Assembly: GCA_023897205.1 (NCBI GenBank)
Contig: JAHWDD010000005.1
Span: forward strand, 1,798,001-1,862,000
Source of the DNA: Exophiala sp. HKRS030
Lineage: Eukaryota > Ascomycota > Eurotiomycetes > Chaetothyriales > Herpotrichiellaceae
Length of the DNA: 64,000 bases
Direction of reading: 5' to 3'
Shown piece after piece: positions 1 through 10,705 of the stretch (the first letter of the stretch is position 1; every line of letters begins with the position of its first letter). The position numbers and the translations under genes were made by a program. The notes beneath the pieces are model-generated. The model saw only the letters and a program-made list of their open reading frames with translations. It was not told the origin of the DNA and did no database searches.

Positions 1-283
1 CACAAGCACGAGGCTGACGAGGCTGCCTGCACGGACACTGATTCCCCGGATTTTTGATTTTCCCGCTGCTCCAAAATTTTGCCCAGGCGCGACGCGTCTA
101 AAACATCACCTGCGTCTCTGCCCTGCGTTTCTCACACCAATATTCACTCACTGACCACCGACCACGTCAATCTCAATATTCTCTTTTGTCGCAAATGCAA
201 CCAATTAAACCAGGGAGTTAATCAAGTCATCGTCCGATCCCCATCTTGCTCTCCGTCCAAGATCTCTATTCTCTATCCTCATC

Positions 284-1737
284 ATGGCTCCCAAGAAACG
301 CAAAGCTGCCACCGGAGGCAGTACTCCAGTGAAGAAGGTTCGTATCGGAGAAACGTCAGAAATTCCTGACATCTCGCCCGTTGGTCGCCCTAGAAGAACC
401 TCGGTCGGTGTGCCTCAGTACAATTTTACCAAAAGCAAGTCCTCTGTCACAAAGCGACCACCGTCGAAGGCGCAGAAACTTGAAGCTGAAGTGACGCCAA
501 AAAGACGAGGACGTCCGCCAAAGAAAAGCCCAGCAATTGCTAGCCCTGAACCTGCTACCACAAAGAACCAAGCTAGAGCTGAACCCAGAAAGAGAGGCCG
601 CCCTGCAAAAAAATCTACCACCACCGGCACCAATGGTACTCGACATGAGCAACAGAGTGGTAAGTCTTGACGTGTCTTGACACTAAGCATGTGGTCGCCG
701 CGAAGATGCACTAAAACTGATGTATGACCAGACTCCATTCCAGCCACGGTTCAAGTAGCAGCTCCCAAAGCATCGCGGGTGCAGAAACAAACTGCCAAGG
801 CTGGCCGGCCTCGAGGCTCTATGCCGACAAATGAACATGAGACAGTCTCTGCCAGTGTTTCCGAGTCTGAGGTTAAATTCAATGACACTTCTGCAGTTGG
901 AGGTGCTGTGAAAGCTACCACGGCGGAGAAGGAGGACATTCAAGACGTGGACCAAGATGTTCAGTATTGGTTAATGAAGGCTGAACCCGAATCTCGCATT
1001 GAGAAGGGTGTTGATGTCAAATTTTCCATTGATGATCTTGCAGCAAAGACAGAGCCTGAGGGATGGGATGGTAAGCCCCCAAACCACGCATTTTGAGAAC
1101 ACAGGACTTGAAACTAAAGACTTCAGGCGTCCGCAATCCAGCGGCGAGAAACAACATGCGAGCCATGCGCAAGGGTGACCTGGCATTTTTCTACCATTCC
1201 AACTGTCCCAACCCTGGCATCGCAGGTGTCATGCGCATCGTCGCCGAACATACCACGGACAGGTCTGCCTTTGATCCGGCTCACCCTTATTACGATCCAA
1301 AGTCTGACGAGTCTAAACCCAAGTGGGAGCTTGTGCACGTGGAGTTTGTCAAGAAGTTCGATAAGTTTATTTCTTTAAAGGATCTCAAATCCTTCGCTCA
1401 GCAGGGTGGTGTGCTGGCCAGCATGCAGATGCTCAAGCAGAGTCGGTTGAGTGTCTCGTCAGTTGCTCCTACTGAGTGGCGATTCATTCTTGGTCTAGCT
1501 GGAGAAAACCCGACCCTTGGACATATCCAGGGCGAAGCAAAGGATGGCTACGAGTCCGACGTTGATGGCGAAGGCGAGGAGACAGCTGCTGAAGGTGCTG
1601 GTGAGAAAACTGTTGACACGAGCCTCGAAGGCGATGTCAAATTCGAGCTGTCTTCTCCGGTCAACGGTACGAATGGCACCACCCATGAGCACGCTGTCAC
1701 TGCAGCTGCATCTGAGACTGACTTCGAACATCCTTGA
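284..1737 (+). CDS. AT-hook and EVE-domain protein (THYN1/Thy28-like)
   Basis: Three exons fit in phase: 284-659, 732-1070 and 1127-1737, giving 441 aa. The N-terminal 125 residues are basic and disordered, with AT-hook-like cores RRGRPPKK and KRGRPAKK that suggest minor-groove DNA binding. The EVE domain spans about residues 225-385: it begins YWLMKAEPES, continues through WDGVRNPAARNNMRAM and KGDLAFFYHS, and includes PGIAGVMRIV. EVE domains (PUA-like fold) bind modified bases in DNA or RNA; this is family knowledge, not shown here. The C-terminal 60 residues are acidic. The intron 2 join restores the conserved W-D-G-V-R-N-P run, which strongly supports the splicing. A nuclear protein that reads a modified base is the inference; its substrate is unknown. 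The start is the first ATG of the open frame. Confidence 0.88.
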
Positions 1738-3455
1738 ATGTGGATAATGTCAGTGCGATGGCTGACAATCAAGAGTCGCTATTATCATTCTTGAATTCGA
1801 CAACATTGTCGCTGGTTTTTGGCACCACGATGAAGCCCATGTGCATGCTGAAGACATCAGCATTGAAGGGAGTTAAACTAAGGGACATCTAAACGATGGC
1901 GATTGGGGTTGATGGAACATGCAGAAACAACGAAGTGATTCACAGCAAGCTGTAGTTGCTCAGAAAGTCACAACATTCAGCTGAAGAAGATTCATCATGA
2001 AGACCAGGAATTGATAGCTGGATCAAGACCTACGCATAGAGGAGAGAATTCACACCGTGCATCTGCGGACACTGAAGTACCTAGATACATAGGCACAGAA
2101 ATAATAGGTTCCCCCTCTCGCGTATACGGCTGGTGCCATCTGATCCTCCCGTTTTTGCTGCTCTATAAAGTGTATTGACATCCGGGGCCACGGTCGAGGC
2201 ACTTGAGTACCTCTTTTACAGGCGAAGGGACGATGATTGATGGGTGCTTCCTTAGCCATCTACAAGTAGGCTTCCCGGGTAAACGGCAAACCAACGGCTT
2301 CGACCCCCTTTTCACGTAAAGCTCGGAGAATTTCCAAGGCTATCCAAAGCCTCCGTCTGCTCAATCGGCATGCCCCAAGCAGCGCGGCTACAGGTATGTT
2401 TGGTACTTTTTACCTGTACAATAAGCTCTCGACCATTTTAACCCCTGCCTGTTGAAGAACCTTGAGGTCGGACAATTGATGCCATGCATACAAAGTCAGT
2501 GTAGGTTGTACCCGTGCCCTCTTTATTGATCTTGATCTTTCAACCTGCTTTGGGAATGGGCTGTACACGTGGTGTTCGAATCCAATTCAGAACGGAGTAA
2601 CAAAGAAGGTCTCCCCTCCAGCTTGAATGGAGCATGCTACAACACACTTACAGTATAACTTGACTCCTTTGCTTGTGGCGGCTGGTCGCCAACAGCTACC
2701 CATTTCAAGGACCGCTAGAACAGCCGGATCGATAGCTTTGCGGGCGAAGATTTGTTGGCCAGTACGACTGATGCATGGAAGCACCAGTATGGATTTCTCA
2801 TCTTTACATGTCGCCTCGTCTCAATCTCCCGTCAAAGGATATGCCAAGGGTGTTGAGTGAGGAAGTGATCAATCGCGTGCCGAGGTCTTGCGTAACAAAA
2901 TACGAGAACGAAGTACGAGTACGAGAAATAATATAAGGCTGAATGTCCTGGCCAAAGGCGAGATAGGAGGGGAAGCTGTCGGCGAGCACATTGAACTAGT
3001 TCGGAAAAGGGAGTTACAACCGCTCTGGTCTTATCTGCCCCTCACCATCATGGGCTGCAGGTCTCTTTTCTCTCCCCTCGTCACTTTCAGCGCTGCGTTC
3101 TTGGTAGACAGGTACAGCTTCGGGACAAGTCATACTTTGCTACACTCTTTTCCCTTATTCTGACTACTCGAAGTCTTTTCCGCTGCTTTTAACGGATCTC
3201 AGCGTCTGGCCGACTGGTCGCTCCACCTTGCGCTCATCGCCGTCACCAGTAGAGAGACAGCAACCTGCACCGAACAGGAAATTCGTTCCACTCAAGCTCG
3301 TGAAGCTCCTCGCCTGGCCTGTGTTTTGCTTCGCTTCCCCTCCTTCGATTGGACCCCTCTATTGTCGAGGTAAAAAGCTAGGCCCTGTTGCGTATTTGTG
3401 ATACAATTGATTAGAGAGCGAAGATAGGCTTCTTGTTTCCTTCGGCTTCTTTTAC
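1738..3455. other. intergenic region with ALDH promoter
   Basis: No open frame here has coding character or a recognisable motif. The last 300 bases (about 3120-3455) are rich in C and T runs, common in fungal promoters and 5' leaders, and probably belong to the aldehyde dehydrogenase promoter. The first few hundred bases should hold the EVE gene's 3' UTR. Confidence 0.5.
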
Positions 3456-5136
3456 ATGTTGAACTCGTTGTTTACAAGACCTGTTCTCAGTAAGAATTCA
3501 TACCGGCTTGTAGTTGTTGCCTCATCTTCTTCTCGACTACGTCTGTTCCCCTGCCAGCAACGAGCATTCTCCAACATGTCTGACCTCAAGGCCGAACTCA
3601 CTGCGCCCAACGGCAGAAAGATCACTCTGCCTACCGGCCTGTTCATCAACAATGAATTCGTCAAGGCCACCTCAGGCCAGAAGGTCACCAGCATAAACCC
3701 TACGTAAGTGCTGTTAGCACGTCCGTACTCCGCCAATCAACTGACAGTTCTGCAGAGATGAGTCGGAAATCTGCTCGGTGGAAGCAGCCTCCGCCGATGA
3801 TGTCGACAGGGCCGTCAAAGCCGCACGAGCTGCCTTCAACGACCCTTCGTGGCGAGAACTTCCTCCCACCGACCGCGGTGCCATAATGTACAAGTTCGCC
3901 GACTTGATTGAAGCAAACAAAGAGACCTTGGCCACTTTGGAGACATGGGACAACGGCAAACCGTACAGTGTCGCACTCAACGAGGATTTGGGTGAAGTTA
4001 TCGGCACATTGAGATACTATGCTGGTTGGGCAGACAAGATCCAGGGTGAGACCATTTCGACGCACACCCAGAAGTTCGCATACACTCTTAAGCAGCCAAT
4101 TGGTGTTTGCGGTCAGATCATCCCCTGGAACTACCCTCTCGCCATGGCAGCGTGGAAACTTGGTCCTGCCCTAGCATGTGGCAACACCATTGTCATGAAG
4201 CCCGCCGAACAAACCCCCCTGTCTATCCTCTATCTCGCAACCCTCATTCCTCAAGCAGGTTTCCCCAAGGGTGTCATCAACATCGTCAACGGCTACGGCC
4301 GTGAAGCTGGTAACGCCCTCGCCTCGCATCTGGACGTTGACAAGATCGCATTCACCGGCAGCACCCTCACCGGCAAGCAGATCATGAAGACTGCTAGTGT
4401 GAACATGAAAAACATCACCCTTGAGACTGGCGGAAAGTCACCGTTATTGGTCTTTGACGATGCGGACCTTGAGCAGGCCGCTAAGTGGGCACACATCGGC
4501 ATCATGAGTAACATGGGTCAGATCTGCACAGCTACATCGCGCGTCATTGTCCAGGAAGGCGTTTATGATAAATTCATTGACTTGTTCAAGAAGGTCGTTC
4601 AGAGCACATCCAAGGTTGGCGATCCTTTTGCGGACGACACTTTCCAAGGCCCACAGGTCACCAAGGCGCAGTACGAGCGTGTGCTGAGCTACATTGAGGC
4701 CGGCAAGAGTGAGGGCGCGAAGCTCGCCAGCGGTGGTGTCCCCCATAAGAACGTCGGTGGCGGCAAAGGTTTCTTCATTGAGCCTACCATCTTCACAGAT
4801 GTCAAGGACACCATGAAGATCTACCGTGAGGAGGTTTTCGGCCCTTTCGTTGTCATCGCTTCTTTCAAGACTGAGGAGGATGCACTTCGGATGGCGAACG
4901 ACACAACTTACGGACTCGGCAGTGCCCTGTTCACGCGTGATATCGAGCGTGCGCACCGTGTTGCCAGCCGCATCGAGGCAGGCATGGTCTGGGTCAACAG
5001 CAGCAATGACTCGGACTTCCGAGTGCCATTCGGCGGTGTGAAGCAGTCTGGTATCGGAAGGGAACTGGGTGAGGCTGGCCTGGCAGCGTATAGCCAGACT
5101 AAGGCTGTTCATATCAACATGGGCTTGAAACTTTGA
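3456..5136 (+). CDS. NAD(P)+-dependent aldehyde dehydrogenase, ALDH1/2 class
   Basis: Exons 3456-3703 and 3756-5136 (52-nt intron) give 542 aa, or 502 aa from the internal Met at 3576. The enzyme oxidises aldehydes such as acetaldehyde to acids; ALDH1/2 enzymes act as tetramers. Visible family signatures are the substrate/cofactor segment with PWNYPLAMAAWK and MKPAEQTPLS, the Rossmann motif FTGSTLTGKQ, the general-base glutamate in LETGGKSPLL, the catalytic cysteine in MGQICTATSR and the C-terminal PFGGVKQSGIGRE. The first 40 residues are Arg/Ser-rich with almost no acidic residues, as in a mitochondrial presequence; the second Met starts MSDLKAELTAP, the usual start of the cytosolic form. 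Two compartments from one gene are therefore possible. The upstream region is pyrimidine-rich. Confidence 0.95.
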
Positions 5137-5517
5137 GTGAACCTCCCCAAATCGTGCGCGGAGTTATGAGGGAGGATGATTCGGTCACGGACGGTCAAAA
5201 ATGATATATGTACTGAAATATGTGATAGCCGAGAACGAGAATGCAAATGCTCCGTAAACATCAAGAGATCCATAACTTCTCAGCACGAACGATGTAGACT
5301 TGTCTCCCGGACCTGGGTGTACGAGAGAGATGCCAATAAGAACAATGACGCTGCTTTGCATGAATATGCGGCACGTGACCAAGAATTGTGTTGCTGGCCA
5401 AAGCGGCGAGTTCGGAACTGGAGCTTGCTCTGTATCCAAAGCTCAATTTGCTCGGCCTCAACAGTATTGTTAGAGTGTCGAGTTTCATACAAACCACTCG
5501 TTATTCAGAGGCTGCAG
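5137..5517. other. intergenic, ALDH to MIC60
   Basis: Short spacer between two genes in the same direction. The MIC60 frame stays open upstream as far as 5176, but that stretch shows no homology and lacks a mitochondrial targeting character, so I treat it as leader sequence. Nothing else is seen. Confidence 0.5.
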
Positions 5518-7653
5518 ATGGCAGTCCAGCCCGTCATGCTGCGACTAGCCAGGCCTGCCGGCGCACAACTGCGCAGGCAGTTACTCGCGCGAGGAGCTAC
5601 TTCTCAGGTACGTCAAAATTTCGTGCGCACCAGAAGGCGTTTCCATCCCCCGCCACTAACATTGAGTGAAATACAGCGGAGAGCCTTCGCCGAGAAGAAA
5701 GATTCCATCTTGAGTTCGGACCCGGCATTCATGCCAGGGAGCCAGAGTGCTTCGGCTCCTCTCAAGACGGAAGTACCTCTGGGCCCTGGCGGCCCGGGAA
5801 GTCCAGCACCTCCGATCACCCCTGCGACGCCTAGCTCTTCGTCGACCATCCCCCCCGAGAACGTCCCAAAGATTCCTCCCAGCCCGGCACAGGTTCAGAC
5901 GGCACCGCCCACAAGTTCCGCCACCGTGAGCCCGTCAGAACCCACTCCGCCGCCTCCGCCTTCGAAACCAGCGGCGCCGGCACCGCGACGTTTTCGACGC
6001 ATCAGGGCCCTGTTCTACCTGCTCTTGCTCAGCGGTCTGACATACGGAGGAGCCGTGGTATATGCATTGCGAAACGACAACTTTCACGACTTCTTCACCG
6101 AGTACATCCCCTACGGAGAGGAGGCGGTCCTTTACTTCGAGGAACGATCGTTCCAGAAGAGGTTCCCCCATGCCAAGCACAACGTGCACCGTATCAACCG
6201 ATCAGACCGGGAAAATGTTGACGGCAAGACTACGACGATCCCTCAGAGATCAGGGCTTTCGTGGAGGGCTGTTCAGGACGAACCCAAGGGCAGTGATCTG
6301 ACACAAAAGGGCAAGCATAACAGCGCGACGGATGCCAACAAGGCTTCGACTCAAGCTCAGATTGACCCAGCATCCGCAAGCCCAAAAGAGAAGAAGGCGG
6401 CCGTCGAGACAGCCAAACGAGACAGCGCTGGGGAGAAGGCCACTGAGTCCACCGTCCCGAGCCCAGCTACACCGAGCCCCAAGTCAGATCCTCGGCCCCC
6501 AGCTATCCCTCCTGTCACGCAAATATCGCCTCTCACAGTGGGCAATGCCGATGAACCGGTCGTTCAAGAGCTCGTCAAGATTGTCAACGACATGATTACA
6601 GTAGTCAACTCGGATTCTCCCGACGCCGCGAATAAATATTCAGCTCCGATGACCAAAGCCAAGGAGTCGCTGGAAATGGTGGCTGCCAAGATCCACCAAG
6701 TGCGTGAGGCCGAGAGAAAAGCCGCCGAAGAACAAGTTGCACAGGCACACAAGGAATTCGAAGAGGGTGCTCAACAACTCTTGAAGCGTATTGAGACCGC
6801 ACAGGCCGAGGATGAAGCTAGCTTCCGGGAGGAATTTGAGACCGAGCGAAGACGCATTGCACAATTATACGAAGAGAGGCTCAAGCATGAGGTCCAGCGC
6901 AGCACAGAGTTGACTGAACAGCGACTCAGAAATGAACTTGCCGAGCAAGCCATCGAGATGAAGCGCGACTTTGTCTCCCAAATCAAGTCTCTGGTCGAGT
7001 CTGAACGAGAGGGCCGTCTGTCCAAACTCTCGGATCTCAGCACCAACGTCGACGACTTGACTCAGCTGACCTCCAACTGGAACGGCGTCATTGATGCTAA
7101 CCTGGCCACCCAGAAGCTGCAGGTTGCGGTGGACGCCGTGCGATCTGCTCTCTCTCGGTCTGCGGCGTCCGAGGCTCGCCCCAAGGCGTTTGTGCGCGAG
7201 ATGGCCGCACTCAAGCTCGCGGCCGAGGGTGACCCGATTGTCGACGCAGCGATCGCCTCGATCAACCCGGCCGCGTACCAGAAGGGTATCCCCAGCCAGC
7301 CACAACTGATTGACCGTTTCCGACGCGTGGCCAACGAGGTGCGCAAGGCGAGTTTGCTCCCCGAAGACGCGGGCGTCGCGTCCCACGCGGCCAGCTTCGT
7401 CCTGTCCAAGGTCATGTTCAAGAAGCACGGACAGCCCACCGGTTCGGACGTCGAGAGCATCCTGACCCGGACCGAGACTCTGTTGGAGGAAGGAGACCTC
7501 GACGCCGCCGCCCGGGAGATGAACTCTCTGCAGGGCTGGGCCAAGGTGTTGAGCAAGGATTGGTTGGGTGACGTTCGCAAGGTCCTCGAGGTTAGACAGG
7601 CTTTGGACGTCATTGAGACCGAGGCTAGATTGCAGTGCTTACGGGTTGAGTAG
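5518..7653 (+). CDS. MIC60: MICOS complex subunit MIC60 (mitofilin)
   Basis: Exons 5518-5607 and 5677-7653 give 688 aa. MIC60 is the inner-membrane core of MICOS, which holds cristae junctions and contacts outer-membrane partners. The order of parts is that of the family: a basic presequence (about 1-35, rich in Arg and Ala), a Pro/Ser-rich linker, one membrane span near residues 140-160 (core ALFYLLLLSGLTYGGAVVYA), a disordered linker, a long charged coiled coil at about 340-480, and the C-terminal mitofilin domain ending in DVIETEARL. The 69-nt intron (GTACGT to TACAG, with CTAAC before the acceptor) is a multiple of three without a stop, so an unspliced message would still be readable. Start chosen at the Met that begins the presequence; Met at 5536 is the alternative. 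Confidence 0.92.
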   Translation: MAVQPVMLRLARPAGAQLRRQLLARGATSQVRQNFVRTRRRFHPPPLTLSEIQRRAFAEKKDSILSSDPAFMPGSQSASAPLKTEVPLGPGGPGSPAPPITPATPSSSSTIPPENVPKIPPSPAQVQTAPPTSSATVSPSEPTPPPPPSKPAAPAPRRFRRIRALFYLLLLSGLTYGGAVVYALRNDNFHDFFTEYIPYGEEAVLYFEERSFQKRFPHAKHNVHRINRSDRENVDGKTTTIPQRSGLSWRAVQDEPKGSDLTQKGKHNSATDANKASTQAQIDPASASPKEKKAAVETAKRDSAGEKATESTVPSPATPSPKSDPRPPAIPPVTQISPLTVGNADEPVVQELVKIVNDMITVVNSDSPDAANKYSAPMTKAKESLEMVAAKIHQVREAERKAAEEQVAQAHKEFEEGAQQLLKRIETAQAEDEASFREEFETERRRIAQLYEERLKHEVQRSTELTEQRLRNELAEQAIEMKRDFVSQIKSLVESEREGRLSKLSDLSTNVDDLTQLTSNWNGVIDANLATQKLQVAVDAVRSALSRSAASEARPKAFVREMAALKLAAEGDPIVDAAIASINPAAYQKGIPSQPQLIDRFRRVANEVRKASLLPEDAGVASHAASFVLSKVMFKKHGQPTGSDVESILTRTETLLEEGDLDAAAREMNSLQGWAKVLSKDWLGDVRKVLEVRQALDVIETEARLQCLRVE

Positions 7654-8618
7654 AGAAAAAAACGGGTTGAAAACACACAATGACAAAAAAGCATGCAGAA
7701 AAATAAGAGAGATAGTTGGTGTTTGTTCTTGAAATGATCTGCACCACGCTGTGTTAGAGGGAGAGAAAAAGTGAGAAGAACATTCTTCTCGCATGATGTG
7801 TATAAACTGTATGTAACCGTGATTATTAAATAAAAGGATCAAGTCAGGTCGCTTTTTCAATCCTCTGATTCTGCAAAAATGGCAAAAACTTAACTAGGAT
7901 TTATCTCCCATAGGAGCCTAGTTAAGAAAATCCCAGTCGTGTAAGGATTTTTTTCCCCCAGATGCCTCCCAACTCGGGACCAGTGAAGGTCTTAAACCGA
8001 TCTATGGTACTCGCTCTGGAATCTCCCCTGTCGCAGCGCTTCCAACTTTTTCTAACCCTCTCCAGGGACGCTTGTTCCTCCTATGTTGTCCTCCCACTTA
8101 GTTGTCGTTGCCCCCAATTTGCCCCAGAATTAATATCCCACTGTTGTGTCGTGCCCTCGAGTTGAACCCCCTCGACCGATTGTCGGTTGTTGTTTTGACT
8201 GACCCCAGAGAATCCGTCCTCGTTGAAATCCAAGTCGTGAAATTAATTGTTGAATTATTAATTGTTTGACTGAACCGCGATTCGAACCCCGTGTCCATCT
8301 CGCCTAGAAAGGAAGCCGCCGACCAACATCGCCATGGGGGCCTTGACCTGAGCTCCTTCCTAGGGGTCTTGGTGTGTTGAGGGTAAAATTCACTCTTCAC
8401 AATGATATCCTTTGGTTATTTTTTTCATTCAGTGAATGTTGCCTCGTCATATACCTCGCTCTATTTGCTTCCTTTTGAAACACAAGGACGAGGACTATGC
8501 AGTCTTCAACCATCTATCAGATCAGACGCACCAGTTGTCTTGGTTTGGATAGGATGGGTGAGTAATGATGGTCCATGCATGATTCAGACGCATCTGTCCG
8601 GTCCTTCTTTTGGGATTT
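7654..8618. other. convergent intergenic region with inverted repeat
   Basis: This lies between the 3' ends of MIC60 (+) and the zinc-cluster gene (-). It is AT-rich after 7660 and should hold both 3' UTRs. It contains a perfect 10-bp inverted repeat (listed separately) and a T-loop-like stretch at about 8275-8292 that I rejected as a tRNA. No gene is supported. Confidence 0.5.
7889..7926. repeat. 10-bp perfect inverted repeat
   Basis: Arms CTTAACTAGG (7889-7898) and CCTAGTTAAG (7917-7926) flank an 18-base spacer, so either strand could form a hairpin. It sits 236 bases after the MIC60 stop, between convergent genes. The function is unknown; transcript-end structure, a protein-binding palindrome and chance are all possible. 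Confidence 0.6.
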
Positions 8619-10705
8619 CTAGTCCAGGTCGATGATTTCCTCAACAGGGACTCTGAAAGGGTGGTGTTTGTCCCGACAACGCTCATATCGGAGGATGAGT
8701 CGTCTCTTCTCGAGGTCAAAGACTAGTCGAACACCACTCAGTCTCGCCCAGTCGGGGACGTCGGAGGCGGACGTGGGCTGGTGGTCGAGACGTCCCTCTT
8801 CGAGCTGCATGATGCGTTGAGCGACTCGGGCGTAGAGGACGCCGTCGTACATGCCTTCGTGCCGGGGGTAGGTGTAGAGAAGAGAGATGGCGCGGCGGCG
8901 CACCATGGGGTCTCGACTGCGTTTGGCGATGTCATAGATGGGGGAGACGATGCTGGTGTCCAATGTGAATACGGGGCGGGATTTGGGGGTCGTTGAGGGT
9001 TCCATCAGTGTAGGTGGGGTAGACATCGGTGACGAACACGAAAGAAGCGGACTATCAGTGGTGGTGGTAGTAGTGGTGGTGAAGGTGGATGTAGGACTGG
9101 AGGAATGTGGACCAGTGTCGGCTTCGACAGCCAAAACCGATTCCGCAAGGTCGAGCATCTGTTCAAATATAGGGGTGCTATGGTCCCAGTGCATTTGAGA
9201 ATCGATCTCGAGATCTTCGAGGGTCTGTCGAGAGACCATGTCGACTAGTGTGTCGTTCAAAAGACGGTACATCTGTAGTATCTTTAACGCACATTGCTCC
9301 TTTTGGGACACAGGTGGCGCGGAGGTCTGGCCCCCGGTACTTGTACTTGTACTCGTACTAAGTCGTATCGTCACTTCAAGAGATTCGGACCACTTTAAAA
9401 ACCCGGCTACCCAGAAGTCTGGACGTGTATAATCTTGCTGCTGTTTGTGGTTGTCGTACAGGGGTTCCGCATCAATATCGTATGGAGCAGCCACTTGGCT
9501 CTCTCGCGCACTGGCGGCAGTGTATATGTGCCAATACATCTCCCACACATCTCTCGCTTCGGTGGCAGAGGCAAAAGCACTTGGTATGGTCGGGAGAGGG
9601 CGGTAGGATATACTGCTGCGGCTTCCCTGGGCATCCCAAGCATCATACCCGATGGTCTATTCCCGGTGAGGGTTTAACAAAGTCAGCCCTTGTGAAGAAA
9701 ACTGATAATGATTGCCATAATAATGTTGCAAGTCCATGACGGGGGACAAATTTCAGGGATCGAAACGTACTGCAATAATCTGTGATTCAAGCCTGATTAA
9801 TTGTCCTTCAAACACATCGTGGAGGTTTGATTGTCGACTTCCTCGTGCCATGGTTTTCTTCAGGTGGTCTAACATTCCAAATGTACGCTTCAGTAGGGCT
9901 GTGCATGATGCGTAGTGACCACGAATGATCTATCCCGTACATTTTTCTTTTAGTTTGTCTCTTGCAAAAGCACTGGTATGTGGACAAGGGGGATTTTGAT
10001 GGAGATGTAGGCTGATGTTCAATCTCACCTCTATACAAATGAATATCAAACAAGGTACCATGGCTCGTTCGTCGAGATTGCAGGGGAAATCGGAGCCGCC
10101 AAGTCGATCCAAATGGCGTCGTATCGCAAGGTTATACTGTCTCAGAGCCAACTGGTCAGAGGCCGTCTGGTCGTCATCATGTTCGCGAGACCTTCTAGCA
10201 AAGGCTTCATGCAAGGTGGAAAAGGCAACCAATGCATGTCGAACGGCGATATCCTCCTGGGCGGCTTGAAGTACTAGCATGTCCCAGAGCTCACAGTCAT
10301 GAAACCCAGAGAGTTGAAACCGAGTCTGCTCATGGAAAAACTGGAACGCTCGGAATTCGTGGGCGGACACATTGACGAAATGTGATGGCCGGGCACTAAG
10401 AACCTGGCCGGTGGCTTTTGGGTCGTCTTCGCTTGAATAGCCATCGCACTTCCGGCCTGTTGATGTGCATTTGTCACAGGCGGGTTTGTTTTCGTCACAT
10501 TTGACCCGTCGGACTGTGGAATTAGCGACCTGGTTAGCCGATGCTGGTGTATGTGGTATGCTTGAGCCGGAACGTACTTCTGGATCGAAAGTCAGCCACT
10601 GGTTCATCGAATTACATCCATCTCAACATGCCTGCATGTTATGCATCCTGACTTCGTCTTTGGCGCATATACGCGCTTGCGACTACCTTGTTTCACCCTC
10701 GTCAT
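8619..10705 (-). CDS. Zn2Cys6 transcription factor, zinc cluster not joinable in frame
   Basis: Downstream exons fit well: 10513-10029, 9929-9771 and 9656-8619. They encode the second half of a Zn2Cys6 cluster (RRVKCDENKPACDKCTSTGR), a Gln/Asp-rich linker and a fungal regulator middle region (RGHYASCTALLKRTFGMLDH), ending EEIIDLD. The missing first half lies upstream at 10705-10628: an ATG opens a basic leader ending TKSGCITCRH, matching the C-x2-C half. The expected intron would run from GTTGAG (10627) to CACAG (10514), but these sites leave the reading frame one base short, and no nearby GT or GC donor fixes it. Either splicing is unusual, the assembly lacks a base, or the gene is broken. 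The regulated genes are unknown. Confidence 0.7.

Noticed and set aside
4444..5112. 222-codon antisense frame over the aldehyde dehydrogenase
   Set aside because: Shadow of a highly conserved coding region with strong codon bias; the encoded sequence has no domain.
5176..5517. upstream extension of the MIC60 frame by 114 codons
   Set aside because: The extension has Cys-rich, non-presequence content; the conserved presequence starts at 5518 or 5536.
8265..8345. tRNA-like stretch on the minus strand (GGTTCGAATC T-loop plus a GAGCTCAGG box)
   Set aside because: The T-stem has two mismatches of five and the acceptor strands do not pair (TTCAGTC has no GACTGAA partner at the right distance). 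At best a chance or decayed match.
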